In this document: piece by piece, positions 5,250-5,679 of the stretch
Layout: every line of letters begins with the position of its first letter
How positions within the stretch are numbered: the stretch's first letter is position 1
Assembly: GCA_945863825.1 (NCBI GenBank)
Contig: CAMBBY010000115.1
Location: 1 to 5,679 of the forward strand
DNA from: an uncultured Prevotella sp.
GTDB taxonomy: Bacteria; Bacteroidota; Bacteroidia; Bacteroidales; Bacteroidaceae
Direction: 5' to 3'
Length of the DNA stretch: 5,679 nt
Position numbers and translations under genes: made by a program
The notes under the pieces: generated by a model
Told to the model about the DNA's origin: nothing
Seen by the model: only the letters and a program-made list of their open reading frames with translations
Databases searched by the model: none

Positions 5250-5679
5250 CTAAAATTTATAGATTGCCTGCAAACCGATGTTTCTGCCCGGCTTGTAGCA
5301 TCTTGCTATTTCTTCTACTTCCTTCTTGCTTCCGTCGCTATACGTTACATCAGCAAACTGCTTGTAATATATCTTTTCTGCAAGAAGATCTCTTACGTTG
5401 AGTTTTAGCTCCAGATGGTCGCCGAATTTCTTAGCCAGTGAAAGGTCGATGGTGTTGCGGGGCATCTCGTAGCTGTGAGGCACTCGAGAATTGGAGTCAT
5501 CGCCTGTGCTCCCCTCGCTTCTGCCCACACCGATGATTCGCTTGCCTATGCGGTTGTAGAGCAGGGCGATATCCATCTTTAATGGCTCATTCTTATAGAA
5601 GATGCCGGTGTTGATAAGGTATGGCGACTGACCCTGCATCGGTCTGTCTTCCTCTTTCGAACCCTTCTCAAACTGCACC
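5250..5679 (-). CDS. TonB-dependent receptor, C-terminal fragment (partial)
   Basis: The frame is open to the right edge, so only the last 142 codons or so are present, and the Met near the edge is probably internal. The sequence has the look of terminal strands of a 22-stranded outer-membrane beta-barrel: SPYLINTGIFY, LKMDIALLYNRIGKRIIGVG, YEMPRNTIDLSLAKKFG, LELKLNVRDLLAEKIYYKQF and PGRNIGLQAIYKF. It ends in Phe, as expected for barrel insertion by the BAM machinery. The NVRDLL and PGR-x-IG-type motifs are characteristic of Bacteroidetes TonB-dependent receptors. The plug domain and any carboxypeptidase-like N-terminal domain lie outside the window, so the substrate cannot be guessed. Its immediate downstream partner is the beta-helix lipoprotein rather than a SusD-like protein. 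Confidence 0.88.
   Translation of the reverse strand, partial: VQFEKGSKEEDRPMQGQSPYLINTGIFYKNEPLKMDIALLYNRIGKRIIGVGRSEGSTGDDSNSRVPHSYEMPRNTIDLSLAKKFGDHLELKLNVRDLLAEKIYYKQFADVTYSDGSKKEVEEIARCYKPGRNIGLQAIYKF

Overview
The window looks like a chromosomal stretch from a gut Bacteroidales species, most likely in the Prevotella/Segatella group. Two promoters carry the Bacteroidetes -7 element TATCTTTG and a third carries TAAATTTG, Shine-Dalgarno sequences are weak or absent, and one gene encodes a lipoprotein with an acidic motif just after the lipidated Cys. The same locus has a TonB-dependent receptor, and a further protein belongs to the AAA-ATPase-like/PD-(D/E)XK family that is multi-copy in these genomes. 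The genus is an inference from style and protein families, not a database match.

Layout, left to right. Positions 1-232 hold an unresolved edge region and a promoter. A 521-aa AAA-ATPase-like plus PD-(D/E)XK nuclease-like protein (+) follows and ends in a strong perfect hairpin. Positions 1840-2470 form a long gene-poor stretch. It contains an exact four-copy array of 22-bp dyads centred on CAGCTG, a near-consensus promoter pointing left on the minus strand, and a segment rich in complementary arms around 2241-2364. A canonical promoter then drives a short leader that ends in an intrinsic terminator only about 10 bases before a 214-aa NYN-domain (PIN-like) ribonuclease gene (+). A long-loop hairpin follows that gene, then about 250 bases with two copies of a small GATT-type dyad repeat and possible decayed coding sequence. 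Two hairpins then mark the convergent junction with a minus-strand pair: a TonB-dependent receptor (only its C-terminal 142 codons are inside the window) followed by a 509-aa surface-type lipoprotein predicted to form a right-handed beta-helix.

The receptor and lipoprotein are probably one transcription unit for an outer-membrane uptake or binding system, with no SusD-like partner visible. The two plus-strand genes are separate units with their own promoters and terminators, so there is no evidence that they work together. The parts most worth a second look are the noncoding ones: the 22-bp dyad array, the possible structured minus-strand transcript that would contain it, and the promoter-hairpin-terminator-ribonuclease arrangement, which recalls both attenuation and type III toxin-antitoxin layouts. 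None of these is demonstrated by sequence alone.
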